From Paraburkholderia rhizosphaerae (GTDB lineage Bacteria > Pseudomonadota > Gammaproteobacteria > Burkholderiales > Burkholderiaceae), in the NCBI RefSeq assembly GCF_004366595.1, contig NZ_SORE01000016.1, positions 106,126-170,125 of the forward strand: a DNA stretch of 64,000 nucleotides, given 5' to 3'. The notes below the pieces were generated by a model. The model saw nothing but the letters and a program-made list of their open reading frames with translations. It searched no databases and had not been told where the DNA came from. The position numbers and the translations under genes were made by a program. Below, one piece after another: positions 43,863 through 53,224 of the stretch; within the stretch, counting starts at the first letter, position 1, and each line of letters opens with the position of its first letter.

Positions 43863-44794
43863 CGTCTTCGTCCGCACCGGCACGCTCGCCGCATCACGCA
43901 CAGCCGCATGCCCCCGAGCATGGGGACGTGCACACACCGGACGCCGCTGCGCCGGACGGTTCGGCTGTGCCGCACCGTCCTTCGCTCGCCGACGTCGCGG
44001 TGTTGATGCCGGCCTACAACGGCCAGGCCGATGTCGAGCGCACGCTCGCGTCGTTCAGCGAGAGCGAGCCGGTGCACGTTCTGATCGTCGATGACGGCAG
44101 TACCCCGCCGCTCCTCGCGCCGTCGCTGCCGAACCTGTCGGTCGAGATTTTGCGGATGCCGCAAAACGGCGGCATCGAGCGCGCGCTGCAAACGGGCGTC
44201 GAAGCGCTCGCCGCGCGCGGGTTCCGTTATGCGGCCCGAATCGACGCGGGTGACCTGACCGTGCCGCAACGGCTCGCGAAGCAGCGCGCATGGCTCGAAG
44301 CGCATCCGCGGGTGGCCGCGCTCGGCATGTGGGCGCAAGTCGTTGCGCTCGACGGCACGCCGCTCTTTATGCTCGCGCCGCCGGCCGAACCGCATGCGAT
44401 CCGCCGCATTCGCTTTCTGCGCGCCTGCTTCGTGCACCCTTCGATGATGCTGCGCATCGACGCGGTGCTGGCGGTGGGCAACTATCGCGTCGCTTACCGT
44501 TCCGCCGAAGATCTCGATCTGTTCCTGCGCCTGATGGAACGCTATGACTGCGCGAATCTGCCCGAACTCGGTCTTTACTACGAGCTCAACGAAAGCGGCA
44601 TTAGCGCGACGAAGCGCCACCGCCAGATCGCGTCGACACTGCGGCTGCAACTGCATTACTTCAACATCGCGAATCCGTACGACTGGCTGGGCCTCGCGAA
44701 AAACCTGCTGCACTTCATCACGCCATACGGCGCGTTGCGGCGGATCAAACGTCTTGTCTATGCGCGCGACCCGCAACCTCGCGCCGGCGGTTGA
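43859..44794 (+). CDS. Glycosyltransferase family 2
   Basis: A 311-residue GT-A glycosyltransferase. After a His/Pro-rich leader of about 45 residues comes VAVLMPAYNGQADVERTLASF, IVDDGSTPP, GGIERALQTGVEALAARGFRYAARIDAGDLTVPQRL with the D-x-D-like metal site, and YRSAEDLDLFLRL. Translationally coupled to the flippase gene. It should build part of the repeat unit at the cytoplasmic face. Sugar specificity is unknown. Confidence 0.88.
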   Translation: MTSSSAPARSPHHAQPHAPEHGDVHTPDAAAPDGSAVPHRPSLADVAVLMPAYNGQADVERTLASFSESEPVHVLIVDDGSTPPLLAPSLPNLSVEILRMPQNGGIERALQTGVEALAARGFRYAARIDAGDLTVPQRLAKQRAWLEAHPRVAALGMWAQVVALDGTPLFMLAPPAEPHAIRRIRFLRACFVHPSMMLRIDAVLAVGNYRVAYRSAEDLDLFLRLMERYDCANLPELGLYYELNESGISATKRHRQIASTLRLQLHYFNIANPYDWLGLAKNLLHFITPYGALRRIKRLVYARDPQPRAGG

Positions 44795-44859
44795 GTGAAA
44801 GCCGCTGCCGCCATCTGGTTGCTCACTCAACATTGCCACTTCTGCCGACCCGCGACTTC

Positions 44860-46017
44860 ATGAAGCCACGCCTCGAGCGCCCTGCCGACCTTCGCGTCAT
44901 CCTTGTCTGCAATACGTCGTTTGCTATCTACACGTACCGGCAGGGGTTGATCCGCACGCTGGTCGAGCGTGGCGTACAGGTCACGGTGATCGCGCCGCGC
45001 GACCGCACGACCGACCTGCTCGCGCAGATGGGCTGCCGTCACATCGAGCTGGCAGTCGCGTCGAAAGGCACGAACCCGCTCGCCGATCTGCGCACGATGT
45101 GGCAGCTGTTCCGGCTGTATCGGTCGCTTCGCCCGCATATCGTGTTTCACTACACGATCAAGCCGAATATCTACGGATCGGTTGCGGCACGGCTCGCCGG
45201 TGTCGCGTCGGTGGCCGTGACGACCGGCCTCGGTTATGTTTTCATTCAGAAAAGCCGCGCGGCGGAAGTCGCAAAGCGCCTGTACCGCTTTGCGTTCCGC
45301 TTCCCACGCGAAATCTGGTTTTTGAATCGCGATGACGAAGCCGCGTTCATCGATCAGAAGCTGCTGGTCTATCCGGAACGCGCGCGCCTGCTGCATGGCG
45401 AAGGCGTCGATCTCGTGCAGTTCGCGCCGGCACCGCTGCCCGAGCGTTCATCGCGCGCAGCGTTCGTCTTCGTACTGATCGGCCGGCTGTTGTGGGATAA
45501 AGGTATCGGAGAGTACGTCGAAGCAGCGCGGCAGCTGCGCAAGCGCTATCCATCCGCGCGCTTCCAGTTGCTCGGCCCGCTCGGCGTCGATAATCCAAGC
45601 GCGCTTTCGCGCGCCGACGTCGACGCGTGGCAACAGGAAGGCATCGTCGAGTATCTCGGCGAAGCGCATGATGTGCGGCCCATCATCGCCGCGGCCGATT
45701 GCGTCGTGCTGCCGTCGTATCGCGAAGGCGTGCCGCGCACGCTGATGGAAGCGGCCGCGATGAGCCGGCCGATCGTTGCAACCGACGTGCCCGGCTGCCG
45801 TGAAGTGGTCGAGCACAATGTCAACGGCCTGTTATGTGAAGTGCGTAGTGTGGAAAGTCTTGCCGCGCAGCTCGCGCGAATGCTCGATATGAGCGACGCG
45901 CAACGGCGTGCAATGGGAGAACGCGGCCGGCAGAAAGTCGCATCCGAGTTCGATGAGCGGCTTGTCATCGAACGCTATAAAGACCTGCTCAAGAACCTGA
46001 CGGGTGTCTCACTTTAA
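44860..46017 (+). CDS. Glycosyltransferase family 4 (PglA/CapM-like)
   Basis: A 385-residue GT-B enzyme. VILVCNTSFAIYTYRQGLIRTLVERGVQVTVIAPRD opens the acceptor domain, and HIVFHYTIKPNIYGSVAARLAGV with VTTGLGYVFI is a stretch typical of the PglA/CapM group that act on undecaprenyl-linked sugars. The donor domain has IGRLLWDKGIGEYVEAA and SYREGVPRTLMEAAAMSRPIVATDVPGCREVV. It lies 65 bases after the GT2 gene and 11 before galE, in one apparent operon. Confidence 0.9.
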   Translation: MKPRLERPADLRVILVCNTSFAIYTYRQGLIRTLVERGVQVTVIAPRDRTTDLLAQMGCRHIELAVASKGTNPLADLRTMWQLFRLYRSLRPHIVFHYTIKPNIYGSVAARLAGVASVAVTTGLGYVFIQKSRAAEVAKRLYRFAFRFPREIWFLNRDDEAAFIDQKLLVYPERARLLHGEGVDLVQFAPAPLPERSSRAAFVFVLIGRLLWDKGIGEYVEAARQLRKRYPSARFQLLGPLGVDNPSALSRADVDAWQQEGIVEYLGEAHDVRPIIAAADCVVLPSYREGVPRTLMEAAAMSRPIVATDVPGCREVVEHNVNGLLCEVRSVESLAAQLARMLDMSDAQRRAMGERGRQKVASEFDERLVIERYKDLLKNLTGVSL

Positions 46018-46028
46018 CGGAGTAAAGC

Positions 46029-47051
46029 ATGGCGATGAAGGGCACGATTCTGGTAACGGGCGGCGCGGGCTTTATCGGCTCGCACACCTGTGTGGCGTTG
46101 CTCGACGACGGCTACGACGTCGTGGTGATCGACAACCTCGTGAACAGCAATCGCAAATCGCTCGAACGTGTCGAGCAGATTACCGGGAAGAAGGTCGCGT
46201 TCTACGACAACGACGTGCGCGATGCCGCGGCCCTCGAGCGCATTTTCGAGCGTCATCCGGTGACCGGCGCGATTCACTTCGCGGCGTTGAAAGCAGTCGG
46301 CGAATCGGTTGCGAAGCCGGTCGAGTATTACCAGAACAACATCGGCAGCCTGCTGACGCTGCTCGATGTGATGCGCAAGCGCAATGTGAAGCAGTTCGTG
46401 TTCAGCTCGTCGGCAACTGTATACGGCGTGCCGGAAAGCTCGCCGATCGACGAGTCGTTCCCGCTTTCCGCGACGAACCCGTATGGCCAGTCGAAGCTGA
46501 TTGCCGAGCAGATCCTGCGCGATATCGAAGTGTCGGACCCGTCGTGGCGCATCGCGACGCTGCGCTACTTCAACCCGGTCGGCGCGCATGAAAGCGGCTT
46601 GATCGGCGAAGCGCCCGGCGGCATTCCGAACAACCTGATGCCATATGTCGCGCAAGTGGCAGTCGGCAAGCGCGACAAGCTAAGCGTATTCGGCGGCGAT
46701 TACGACACGCCGGACGGCACCGGTGTGCGCGACTACATTCACGTCGTCGACCTGGCCCTAGGGCATATCAAGGCACTCGACGCGCTCGCGAAGCACGATA
46801 AAAGCTTTGTGGTGAATCTGGGCACGGGCCAGGGCTACAGCGTCCTTGAAGTGGTGCGCTCGTTCGAGAAGGCGTCGGGTCAGAAAGTGCCGTATCAAAT
46901 CGTTGCGCGGCGGCCTGGCGATATCGCGCAGTGCTTTGCGAACCCGGCAGCGGCCGAACGCCTGCTCGGCTGGCGCGCGCAGCACGGCATCGAGCGGATG
47001 TGTGTCGACCACTGGCGCTGGCAGCAGCGCAACCCGAACGGGTTCGAATAA
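46029..47051 (+). CDS. galE: UDP-glucose 4-epimerase GalE
   Basis: A 340-residue short-chain dehydrogenase/reductase. NAD-binding GGAGFIGSHT at the start, SSSATVYG with the catalytic serine, YGQSKLIAEQ with the Tyr-x3-Lys, and LRYFNPVGAHESG and GTGVRDYIHVVDLA further on. It interconverts UDP-glucose and UDP-galactose (possibly the N-acetyl forms), supplying the neighbouring glycosyltransferases. GGAG precedes the ATG. The last gene of the polysaccharide group. Confidence 0.96.
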   Translation: MAMKGTILVTGGAGFIGSHTCVALLDDGYDVVVIDNLVNSNRKSLERVEQITGKKVAFYDNDVRDAAALERIFERHPVTGAIHFAALKAVGESVAKPVEYYQNNIGSLLTLLDVMRKRNVKQFVFSSSATVYGVPESSPIDESFPLSATNPYGQSKLIAEQILRDIEVSDPSWRIATLRYFNPVGAHESGLIGEAPGGIPNNLMPYVAQVAVGKRDKLSVFGGDYDTPDGTGVRDYIHVVDLALGHIKALDALAKHDKSFVVNLGTGQGYSVLEVVRSFEKASGQKVPYQIVARRPGDIAQCFANPAAAERLLGWRAQHGIERMCVDHWRWQQRNPNGFE

Positions 47052-47129
47052 CGCGCGTGTTGCGTTGCTCGCGATGTGCGTGGCATCGGATGATGCGACG
47101 CACATCGTGCACGCAGTGTGTCGGCCAGC

Positions 47130-47157
47130 TGGTGTTACTCCAGTGGTGTTACTCCAG
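47130..47157. repeat. Tandem 14-base duplication at the monooxygenase stop
   Basis: TGGTGTTACTCCAG occurs twice head to tail. Read on the minus strand the first copy contains the last two codons and TAA stop of the monooxygenase gene, and the second repeats them immediately after. The protein end is not altered. Confidence 0.85.
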
Positions 47158-48408
47158 TTCAGGCAGCAGGAACGTAATCGGTGTCTTGCCCGCCGCCGCG
47201 CGGCCGTAAATCTCGTAGCACGTGTCGTGGTAGATCGCGCCGTGCATATACGCGACGCGCACGTCGCGCCAGACCCGGTTCATCGGCGCATCCCGGTTGA
47301 TAAACGCCGTGCCCGACGCGCCCGCGATCTGATCCACCCCTTCCCAGATCAGCCGGCTCGCAAAGCCGGCATCCCGCCAGATGCGCGCACGCTGCTGCAC
47401 GCTCATCTTCTCGCCGCGTTCGGTACTCGTTTCCAGCAAGCGGATCGCTTGCCGCAGGATCGATTCGGCCGCATCGATTTTCGCGGTCGCCTCGCCGATC
47501 TGCAGATGCGTGACGGTCGCGTCGTCCTGTTTTCCGTAGGTCGTAAACGCAATGCCGCGCGTGCCGATCTTCTCCATGAAGAGTTCGACCGCAGCTCTCG
47601 CCATGCCGACCATCGAGCACACAAGCCGTATTGCCAAGGTCGGCACCATCGGCATCCGGTAAGGCAGCCCATCGCGCAGATGCGTGGCCGCGTAGTCGTC
47701 CTGCAGCGTGCGGCTCGTCGATACGATCCGCTCGTCGGGCACGAACACGTCCTTGACGGTCACGCTCGTGCTGCCACTGCCGCGCAGACCGATCGTGTCC
47801 CAATCGTTGAGCAACGTGATTTCGGATACCGGCAATAGCGCGGCGCCGCGGCCGATCACCTGCCCCGCGTCGTCGACCAGCGGAATGCCGAGCTGATCCC
47901 ATTGCGCGTGGTAAACGCCGGTGTTGTACATCCACAGGCCGTCTTCGATCACATAGCCGCCGGCCACACGCCGGGTCTTGGCCTTGCGTGGCGCGAGCGT
48001 GCCGCAGATGCGGACATTCGCGTTTTGCCCGAACACCTGGTCGGCCACCTGCTTCGGGTACGACACGGCGACGAGCCAGATGCCCGTCGAAATAAGCCCT
48101 AGCGTCCACGCGGTCGCAGCATCGCCGCGCGCCACTTCGATGATCGCGTCGAGGTAAGTTTCGTAAGAGACCTGCAGGCCGCCGTACATCTTCGGACGCA
48201 CCATATCGAAGAGGCGTGCGTTCTGCAGATCGGCGACCGTCGCATCGGGCAGCTTGGACAGCGCATCGGTTTGCGCCGCACGCGCGCGCAATGCGGGCAC
48301 AAGCGCCGCAGCCGCGGCGACTACGTCATGGCCGCTGTTACCGGTGGATACGGCTGGTTGGACGGTTTGCGCGGCCGCTGCCGGCTCCGCCCTGTCGATC
48401 GTACTCAT
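47149..48408 (-). CDS. Acyl-CoA dehydrogenase-like flavin monooxygenase (group D)
   Basis: A 419-residue protein with the acyl-CoA dehydrogenase fold. ARLFDMVRPKMYGGLQVSYETYLDAIIEVARGDAATAWTLGL and WDTIGLRGSGSTSVTVKDVFVP are typical of the HsaA/DszC/HpaB-like two-component monooxygenases, where FMNH2 or FADH2 comes from a separate reductase. No reductase gene is nearby. It faces an AraC regulator across a 660-base region, which may control it. Substrate unknown; acyl-CoA dehydrogenase activity is less likely as the usual catalytic glutamate context is not apparent. Confidence 0.85.
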   Translation of the reverse strand: MSTIDRAEPAAAAQTVQPAVSTGNSGHDVVAAAAALVPALRARAAQTDALSKLPDATVADLQNARLFDMVRPKMYGGLQVSYETYLDAIIEVARGDAATAWTLGLISTGIWLVAVSYPKQVADQVFGQNANVRICGTLAPRKAKTRRVAGGYVIEDGLWMYNTGVYHAQWDQLGIPLVDDAGQVIGRGAALLPVSEITLLNDWDTIGLRGSGSTSVTVKDVFVPDERIVSTSRTLQDDYAATHLRDGLPYRMPMVPTLAIRLVCSMVGMARAAVELFMEKIGTRGIAFTTYGKQDDATVTHLQIGEATAKIDAAESILRQAIRLLETSTERGEKMSVQQRARIWRDAGFASRLIWEGVDQIAGASGTAFINRDAPMNRVWRDVRVAYMHGAIYHDTCYEIYGRAAAGKTPITFLLPELE

Positions 48409-49068
48409 GCACTGACTCCTGATGGGCGCCGCTGCGCCGACGAAGATTTTGGCGAAGCTGGCAAATTAGGTCATAAACAAGGCTGGAAACACGCAATCGG
48501 CGCGGCAGGCGACGCAACGATTTGCCGTCGACCGCTTTCAGTGAACGCCCGAGCGGCCGCCAATATTCCGACTATTTCATCTCTCCAACGTGCGTTTGCA
48601 CCGACCGATAGCGACATGTAAGCAGGCAACACAACGCGTCATAGTGCTGTGCGCCGACTGTTCCCGAGTGACAGACAATCCATGCGCAAGACCAATAATG
48701 GACGTCCCGTTTGCGCACAACACGCTGCTCTTCTTCGTCAATCAACGCGACAATGATCTCTTTTCGCGTTGATCGACGCTCCGTTCGGAATCCCAACTCA
48801 TCGCGATGCTTTACGACCCCGCGCTCCGCTATTCATCGTACGTAACGCGCTCGCCGACCTGGTAAATCAGTTCGCCGGACAGACAGCGCTGAAACTTGAC
48901 TGCGCCGCGCAATGGCTATGCTGCGGATGGCAACGCGCGCCGCACGTTGATCCGCCACGACATCCACGCGGAATAAAGCGAAATCGCGACGTGTTTTTCG
49001 TTTAACTGCGGCACGCATGGATCATGCATGCGCGCCATGCGACGACAGGCACTCAATCACATCCGGGC
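48409..49068. other. Long divergent control region, no supported gene
   Basis: About 660 bases between the monooxygenase and the AraC gene. Small open frames (48590-48772 and 48769-49005) have no ribosome site and no recognisable product. The part from about 48590 to 48770 is less GC-rich and carries several ATG- and AT-containing words. Promoters for both flanking genes must lie here, but no clear hexamers or operator could be fixed. Confidence 0.5.
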
Positions 49069-50058
49069 ATGCAGACAATCAGCTATACGAGCGCGGGGGG
49101 CAACCAGTCCAGCCGCCGTCGATGGGCCGAGGAGATGGCAAGCCGCTTCGGCCTGAATTGCACGCTCGATACCGCGCGTGCGAGTCATTCGATCGTCACG
49201 CAATGGCGAGCCGGTCCACTGAAGCTCACCGATGCCGAACTTGCGTGGCTGTGGCTGTCGCCGGTCATGCAGCGCACACCCGCGTGGCTTGGTGAATACA
49301 TGCTGCTCAAGCAGGTCGAGAGCGGGTCGATGACGATCGAACAGAACCGCACTACGCATCGGATCGACGCGGGCGGCATGGTGCTGGTCGACCCCGCGCG
49401 AGCTTTCCACGATCACTACAGCGAGACGACACGCATCATCTCGCTTCGCATCCCCAAACAATCGTTGCGCGACCGCGGTATCCGCTATGCGTTGGACGAT
49501 CTGTATTTTCCGGACCTGAAGTCGCCCGACGTAGCCGCGGTACGCGACTACGTGTCGTTCACCGCGCAGCACGCGTCCGCGATCAGCACAAAGCTGCTCG
49601 ATCGCCTCGGCGATCAATGCCTCACCTGCTTCGACATTGTGATTGGCGATGCGCCGAGTCAATCACTGGCTCGGTCCGCCGCGGCGCTCGCGTTGCGTGC
49701 CAGGCAGGTCATCGCGCGATCGATCGGCGACCCTGACTTGACCGTCTCGAAGATCGCCGCGGAACTGAACGTGTCGGCGAATTATTTAAGCCGCGTGTTT
49801 CGCGCCGAAGGACTGTCGCCGATGCGCTATGTGTGGTCGATGCGGCTCACGCATGCGGCGCGGCTGCTTGCTGAAACACCGGTGGAGCGCGTGATGTCGA
49901 AGGAAATCGCGTTTCGATGCGGCTTCTCGAACGCATCGAACTTCAGCCGGGCATTCAAGGACGAATACGGCGTCGCACCGCTGGCTTACGCACGCCGTGC
50001 ACAGGAAGCCGCAGGCGAACGCGGTAGCGATTCCGACATGCCGATTTCGAACACATAA
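49069..50058 (+). CDS. AraC-family transcriptional regulator
   Basis: About 329 residues. The N-terminal part (LKQVESGSMTIEQNRTTHRIDAGGMVLVDPARAFHDHYSE) resembles the AraC-binding-like domain of the FeaR/XylS type. The C-terminal region has two helix-turn-helix motifs: LTVSKIAAELNVSANYLSRVFRAEG and SKEIAFRCGFSNASNFSRAFKDEYGVAPLAY. It probably controls the divergent monooxygenase. The ATG at this position fits the domain start; an in-frame one 15 codons earlier is possible. Confidence 0.9.
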   Translation: MQTISYTSAGGNQSSRRRWAEEMASRFGLNCTLDTARASHSIVTQWRAGPLKLTDAELAWLWLSPVMQRTPAWLGEYMLLKQVESGSMTIEQNRTTHRIDAGGMVLVDPARAFHDHYSETTRIISLRIPKQSLRDRGIRYALDDLYFPDLKSPDVAAVRDYVSFTAQHASAISTKLLDRLGDQCLTCFDIVIGDAPSQSLARSAAALALRARQVIARSIGDPDLTVSKIAAELNVSANYLSRVFRAEGLSPMRYVWSMRLTHAARLLAETPVERVMSKEIAFRCGFSNASNFSRAFKDEYGVAPLAYARRAQEAAGERGSDSDMPISNT

Positions 50059-50127
50059 CGAACGCTCAAGCCATCGCGACCGTGCGGCGCTTCGTGCCGC
50101 GTGCGCGATGGCCGTAGCCGCCCCTCT

Positions 50128-50454
50128 ATGGAAACCACCGATGCCCTTATCGCGCTCGATGCGCTTGCGCATGAGTCGCGGCTCACGGTGTTCCGGACAC
50201 TCGTCCAGTTCGGGCCCGCGGGACTGTCCGCCGACAAGCTTGCGGCATTCACCGACACGCCCAGTGCCTCCCTGACACTGCATCTGCAGCGCCTGCTCGA
50301 CGCAAAGCTGGTGTCGCGGCATCGGCGCGGCGGCTCGGTCATCTATAGAGCGCGCTACGATGAAATCAACGGGCTGCTTGCGTACCTGATGGGGCGCTGT
50401 TGCGCCGGCTACGCGTGCCGCCCCGTTGCATTGAAGTTCGGAAAATTTCTATAA
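50128..50454 (+). CDS. ArsR/SmtB-family regulator with Cys-rich tail
   Basis: A 108-residue winged helix protein. LDALAHESRLTVFRTLVQFGPAGLSADKLAAFTDTPSASLTLHLQRLLDAKLVSRHRRGGSVIYRA covers the helix-turn-helix and wing. The C-terminus has GRCCAGYAC, three cysteines that could bind a soft metal or react with electrophiles. Position 290 bases upstream of the oxidase operon on the same strand suggests, but does not prove, a regulatory link. There is no obvious ribosome site. Confidence 0.87.
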   Translation: METTDALIALDALAHESRLTVFRTLVQFGPAGLSADKLAAFTDTPSASLTLHLQRLLDAKLVSRHRRGGSVIYRARYDEINGLLAYLMGRCCAGYACRPVALKFGKFL

Positions 50455-50745
50455 ACGCACGCTTTGCCTATCCGTCGATCGCGTATCACGTAAACCTGTT
50501 AACGCTGCCTGCTCGCAGCGGCAAGCGTTTATCGGCGGTCATCATTCACGGCTGCGTGATCGCATAAACGGATGTACCCTAAACCTTCGTTTAGCCTTGT
50601 GCTACGCCGGTAGACTTCCGCCGTCCGCGCTGCGCATATATCTTGCGGGAATCCGGGGGGAAACGCGCCTGCCGACGATGCCCTGATGCGGGCGTCGCCG
50701 CGTATCCCGTGTTGATGGTGTAACAGACAAAAGCAAGGTAAGACA
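50455..50745. other. Upstream region of the oxidase operon
   Basis: No gene seen. It contains the perfect palindrome CTAAAC-CTTC-GTTTAG (50579-50594) and ends with an AAGGTAA ribosome site for the oxidase gene. No FNR/ANR box (TTGAT-N4-ATCAA) could be found by eye. Confidence 0.5.
50579..50594. promoter_or_regulatory. Palindrome upstream of the oxidase genes, possible operator
   Basis: CTAAAC and GTTTAG flank a four-base centre, about 150 bases before the first oxidase gene. ArsR proteins bind short palindromes of this kind, so it is a candidate site for the regulator encoded just upstream. Confidence 0.35.
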
Positions 50746-52140
50746 ATGGATCCGAGCGCACTTGAACTATCCCGCATTCAGTTTGGGTTCACCGTGTCGA
50801 TGCACATCATTTTCCCAGCGATGAGCATCGGCCTCGCAAGCTTTCTCGCCGTGCTCGAATTTGCGTGGCTGAAAACGGGCAAGCCGCATTACAAGGAACT
50901 GTGCCACTACTGGGCGAAGATCTTTGCAATCGGCTTCGGCATGGGCGTGGTGTCGGGCGTCGTGATGGCCTATCAGTTCGGCACGAACTGGTCCGGTTTT
51001 GCGCGCTTCGCCGGGCCCATTTCAGGACCGCTGCTGACGTATGAAGTGATGACCGCGTTCTTCCTCGAAGCGGGCTTTCTCGGCGTCATGCTATTTGGCT
51101 GGGAAAAGGTCGGACCGAAGATGCACTTCGGCGCGACGCTGCTGGTCGCGATCGGCACGCTGATCTCGACGTTCTGGATTCTCGCGTCGAACAGCTGGAT
51201 GCAGACGCCGCAGGGTTTCATCATCGAGAACGGGCACGTCGTGCCGGTCGACTGGTTCAAGGTGATCTTCAATCCGTCGTTCCCGTACCGGCTCGCGCAT
51301 ATGACGATGGCCGCGTTTATCGTCGCCGCGCTGGTGGTGGCCGCGACCGGCGGCTGGCACCTGCTGAAGGGCCGGCGCGACCCGGCGATCAAGACCACCT
51401 ATTCGATGGCGCTGTGGCTGCTGCTGATTCTCGCGCCGATCCAGGCGTTCGTCGGCGACCAGCACGGGCTGAACACGCGCAAGTACCAGCCGGCGAAGAT
51501 CGCCGCGATCGAAGGACTGTGGGAAACCGAGCACGGCGGCACCGCGTTGAACCTGATCGGCTTTCCAGACATGAACGCGGAAGTGACGCGCTATGCGATC
51601 AGAATTCCGCATCTCGGCAGCCTGATCCTGACTCACTCGTGGGACGGCGAAATCCAGGGCCTCAAGGACTTTCCGAAGGAAGACCGGCCTAACTCGTCGA
51701 TCATCTTCTGGACCTTCCGCATCATGGTCGGCCTCGGTCTGCTGATGATTCTCACCGCGTTGATCGGCGTGTTTCTGCGGCGCGACGGGCGATTGTTCGA
51801 AACCCGCTGGTTCAACTGGCTGACTGTGCTGATGGGACCGACCGGCTTTATCTCGTTGCTTGCCGGCTGGATCACGACCGAGGTCGGGCGTCAGCCATGG
51901 GTCGTGTACGGACATATGCGCACGTCCGAAGCCGTGTCGCCGATTACGGCCGACGCTGCCGGCATCTCGCTGCTGATCTTTGTGCTCGTCTATTTCGTCG
52001 TGTTCGGCATGGGCGTTTTCTACATCGTGAAGCTGATTCGCATTGGGCCTCAGTCCGGCGATGAACACACGCCGACATCCGCCGCACAGTCGCGCGACGA
52101 TCCGGCAACCGGCAGGCGCCCGCTTGCGGTAGCCGAATAA
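50746..52140 (+). CDS. cioA: Cyanide-insensitive bd-type ubiquinol oxidase subunit I
   Basis: A 464-residue integral membrane protein. LSRIQFGFTVSMHIIFPAMSIGLASFL with the heme-ligand histidine starts the protein; MGVVSGVVMAYQFGTNW and the segment QAFVGDQHGLNTRKYQPAKIAAIEG mark CydA/CioA. The quinol loop is short, which groups it with the CIO branch rather than the long-loop E. coli CydA. It oxidises ubiquinol and reduces oxygen with low-spin and high-spin b and possibly d hemes. Followed by cioB with a 24-base gap. Confidence 0.94.
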   Translation: MDPSALELSRIQFGFTVSMHIIFPAMSIGLASFLAVLEFAWLKTGKPHYKELCHYWAKIFAIGFGMGVVSGVVMAYQFGTNWSGFARFAGPISGPLLTYEVMTAFFLEAGFLGVMLFGWEKVGPKMHFGATLLVAIGTLISTFWILASNSWMQTPQGFIIENGHVVPVDWFKVIFNPSFPYRLAHMTMAAFIVAALVVAATGGWHLLKGRRDPAIKTTYSMALWLLLILAPIQAFVGDQHGLNTRKYQPAKIAAIEGLWETEHGGTALNLIGFPDMNAEVTRYAIRIPHLGSLILTHSWDGEIQGLKDFPKEDRPNSSIIFWTFRIMVGLGLLMILTALIGVFLRRDGRLFETRWFNWLTVLMGPTGFISLLAGWITTEVGRQPWVVYGHMRTSEAVSPITADAAGISLLIFVLVYFVVFGMGVFYIVKLIRIGPQSGDEHTPTSAAQSRDDPATGRRPLAVAE

Positions 52141-52164
52141 TCAACGCCACGTACGGAGGAACGC

Positions 52165-53163
52165 ATGATCATCACCACGATATGGGCCGCAATCATTGCG
52201 CTCGGCATTTTCATGTACGTCGCGCTCGACGGCTTCGATCTCGGCATCGGCATCATCTTTCCGTTCTTCCCGGACGAAGGCGAGCGCGACATGATGATGC
52301 ACACGATCGCGCCCGTGTGGGACGGCAACGAGACCTGGCTCGTGCTGGGCGGCGCCGCGCTGCTCGCGGTGTTTCCCGCGGTCTACTCGATCGTGCTGTC
52401 CGCGCTTTATCTGCCGATCATCTTCATGCTGATCTGCCTGATCTTTCGCGGCGTGTCGTTCGAGATTCGCGGCAAGGCGGCGCGCACGAAAAACCTGTGG
52501 AACGTATCGTTTATCTGCGGCTCGGCGGGCGCAGCCTTCTTTCAGGGCATGATCCTTGGCGCGTATCTGCACGGCATTCCGACTACCAATGGCGTGTTCT
52601 CCGGTGATCCGTTCTTCTGGGTTACGCCATTCGGCTTCCTCGCCGGCCTGGGACTGATGTCGACCTATGCGCTGCTTGGCTGTGGGTACCTCGTGCTGAA
52701 AACGAGCGGCGATCTGCAAAGCCGGATGCATGGTCTGATCGGCCCGCTCACGCTGGTGCTGCTCGGCTTTATCGCGGCCGTGTCGGTGTGGACGCCGCTT
52801 TCCGACCCGCATATCGCCGCGCGCTGGTTCGAGTCGCCGTTCCGTTACCGCCTCTATGCAGTGCCGGCCCTCGTGGTAATCGTCGCTGCGTGGATGTATC
52901 GCGCGGTGAAACGCCGCAGCGACGCGATGCCGTTCGTGCTCGCACTCGCGCTGGTGCTGCTTGGCTATATCGGCTTGCTCGTCAGCATCTGGCCGTATGC
53001 GATACCGAACACGATCACGCTCGCCGACGCCGCTGCGCCGCACGCGAGCCAGGTGTTCACGCTGGTGGGCGCAGTCATCATTATTCCGATCATCACCGTG
53101 TACACCACTGCCGGCTACTGGGTGTTTCGCGGCAAGGTCGAACCCGGCGCACGTTACGAGTAG
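52165..53163 (+). CDS. cioB: Cyanide-insensitive bd-type ubiquinol oxidase subunit II
   Basis: A 332-residue CydB/CioB with about eight membrane helices. MYVALDGFDLGIGIIFPF, PVWDGNETWLVLGGAALLAVFPAVYS and LPIIFMLICLIFRGVSFEIR are canonical. It stabilises the heme-bearing subunit I. GGAGG precedes the ATG. The short membrane subunit encoded after it is in the same operon. Confidence 0.95.
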   Translation: MIITTIWAAIIALGIFMYVALDGFDLGIGIIFPFFPDEGERDMMMHTIAPVWDGNETWLVLGGAALLAVFPAVYSIVLSALYLPIIFMLICLIFRGVSFEIRGKAARTKNLWNVSFICGSAGAAFFQGMILGAYLHGIPTTNGVFSGDPFFWVTPFGFLAGLGLMSTYALLGCGYLVLKTSGDLQSRMHGLIGPLTLVLLGFIAAVSVWTPLSDPHIAARWFESPFRYRLYAVPALVVIVAAWMYRAVKRRSDAMPFVLALALVLLGYIGLLVSIWPYAIPNTITLADAAAPHASQVFTLVGAVIIIPIITVYTTAGYWVFRGKVEPGARYE

Positions 53164-53224
53164 CCGACGTACCGGTTTCGCACCGCAAGGTGAGAATGCA
53201 ACACGCGCCAAAGGAAAATCGATC

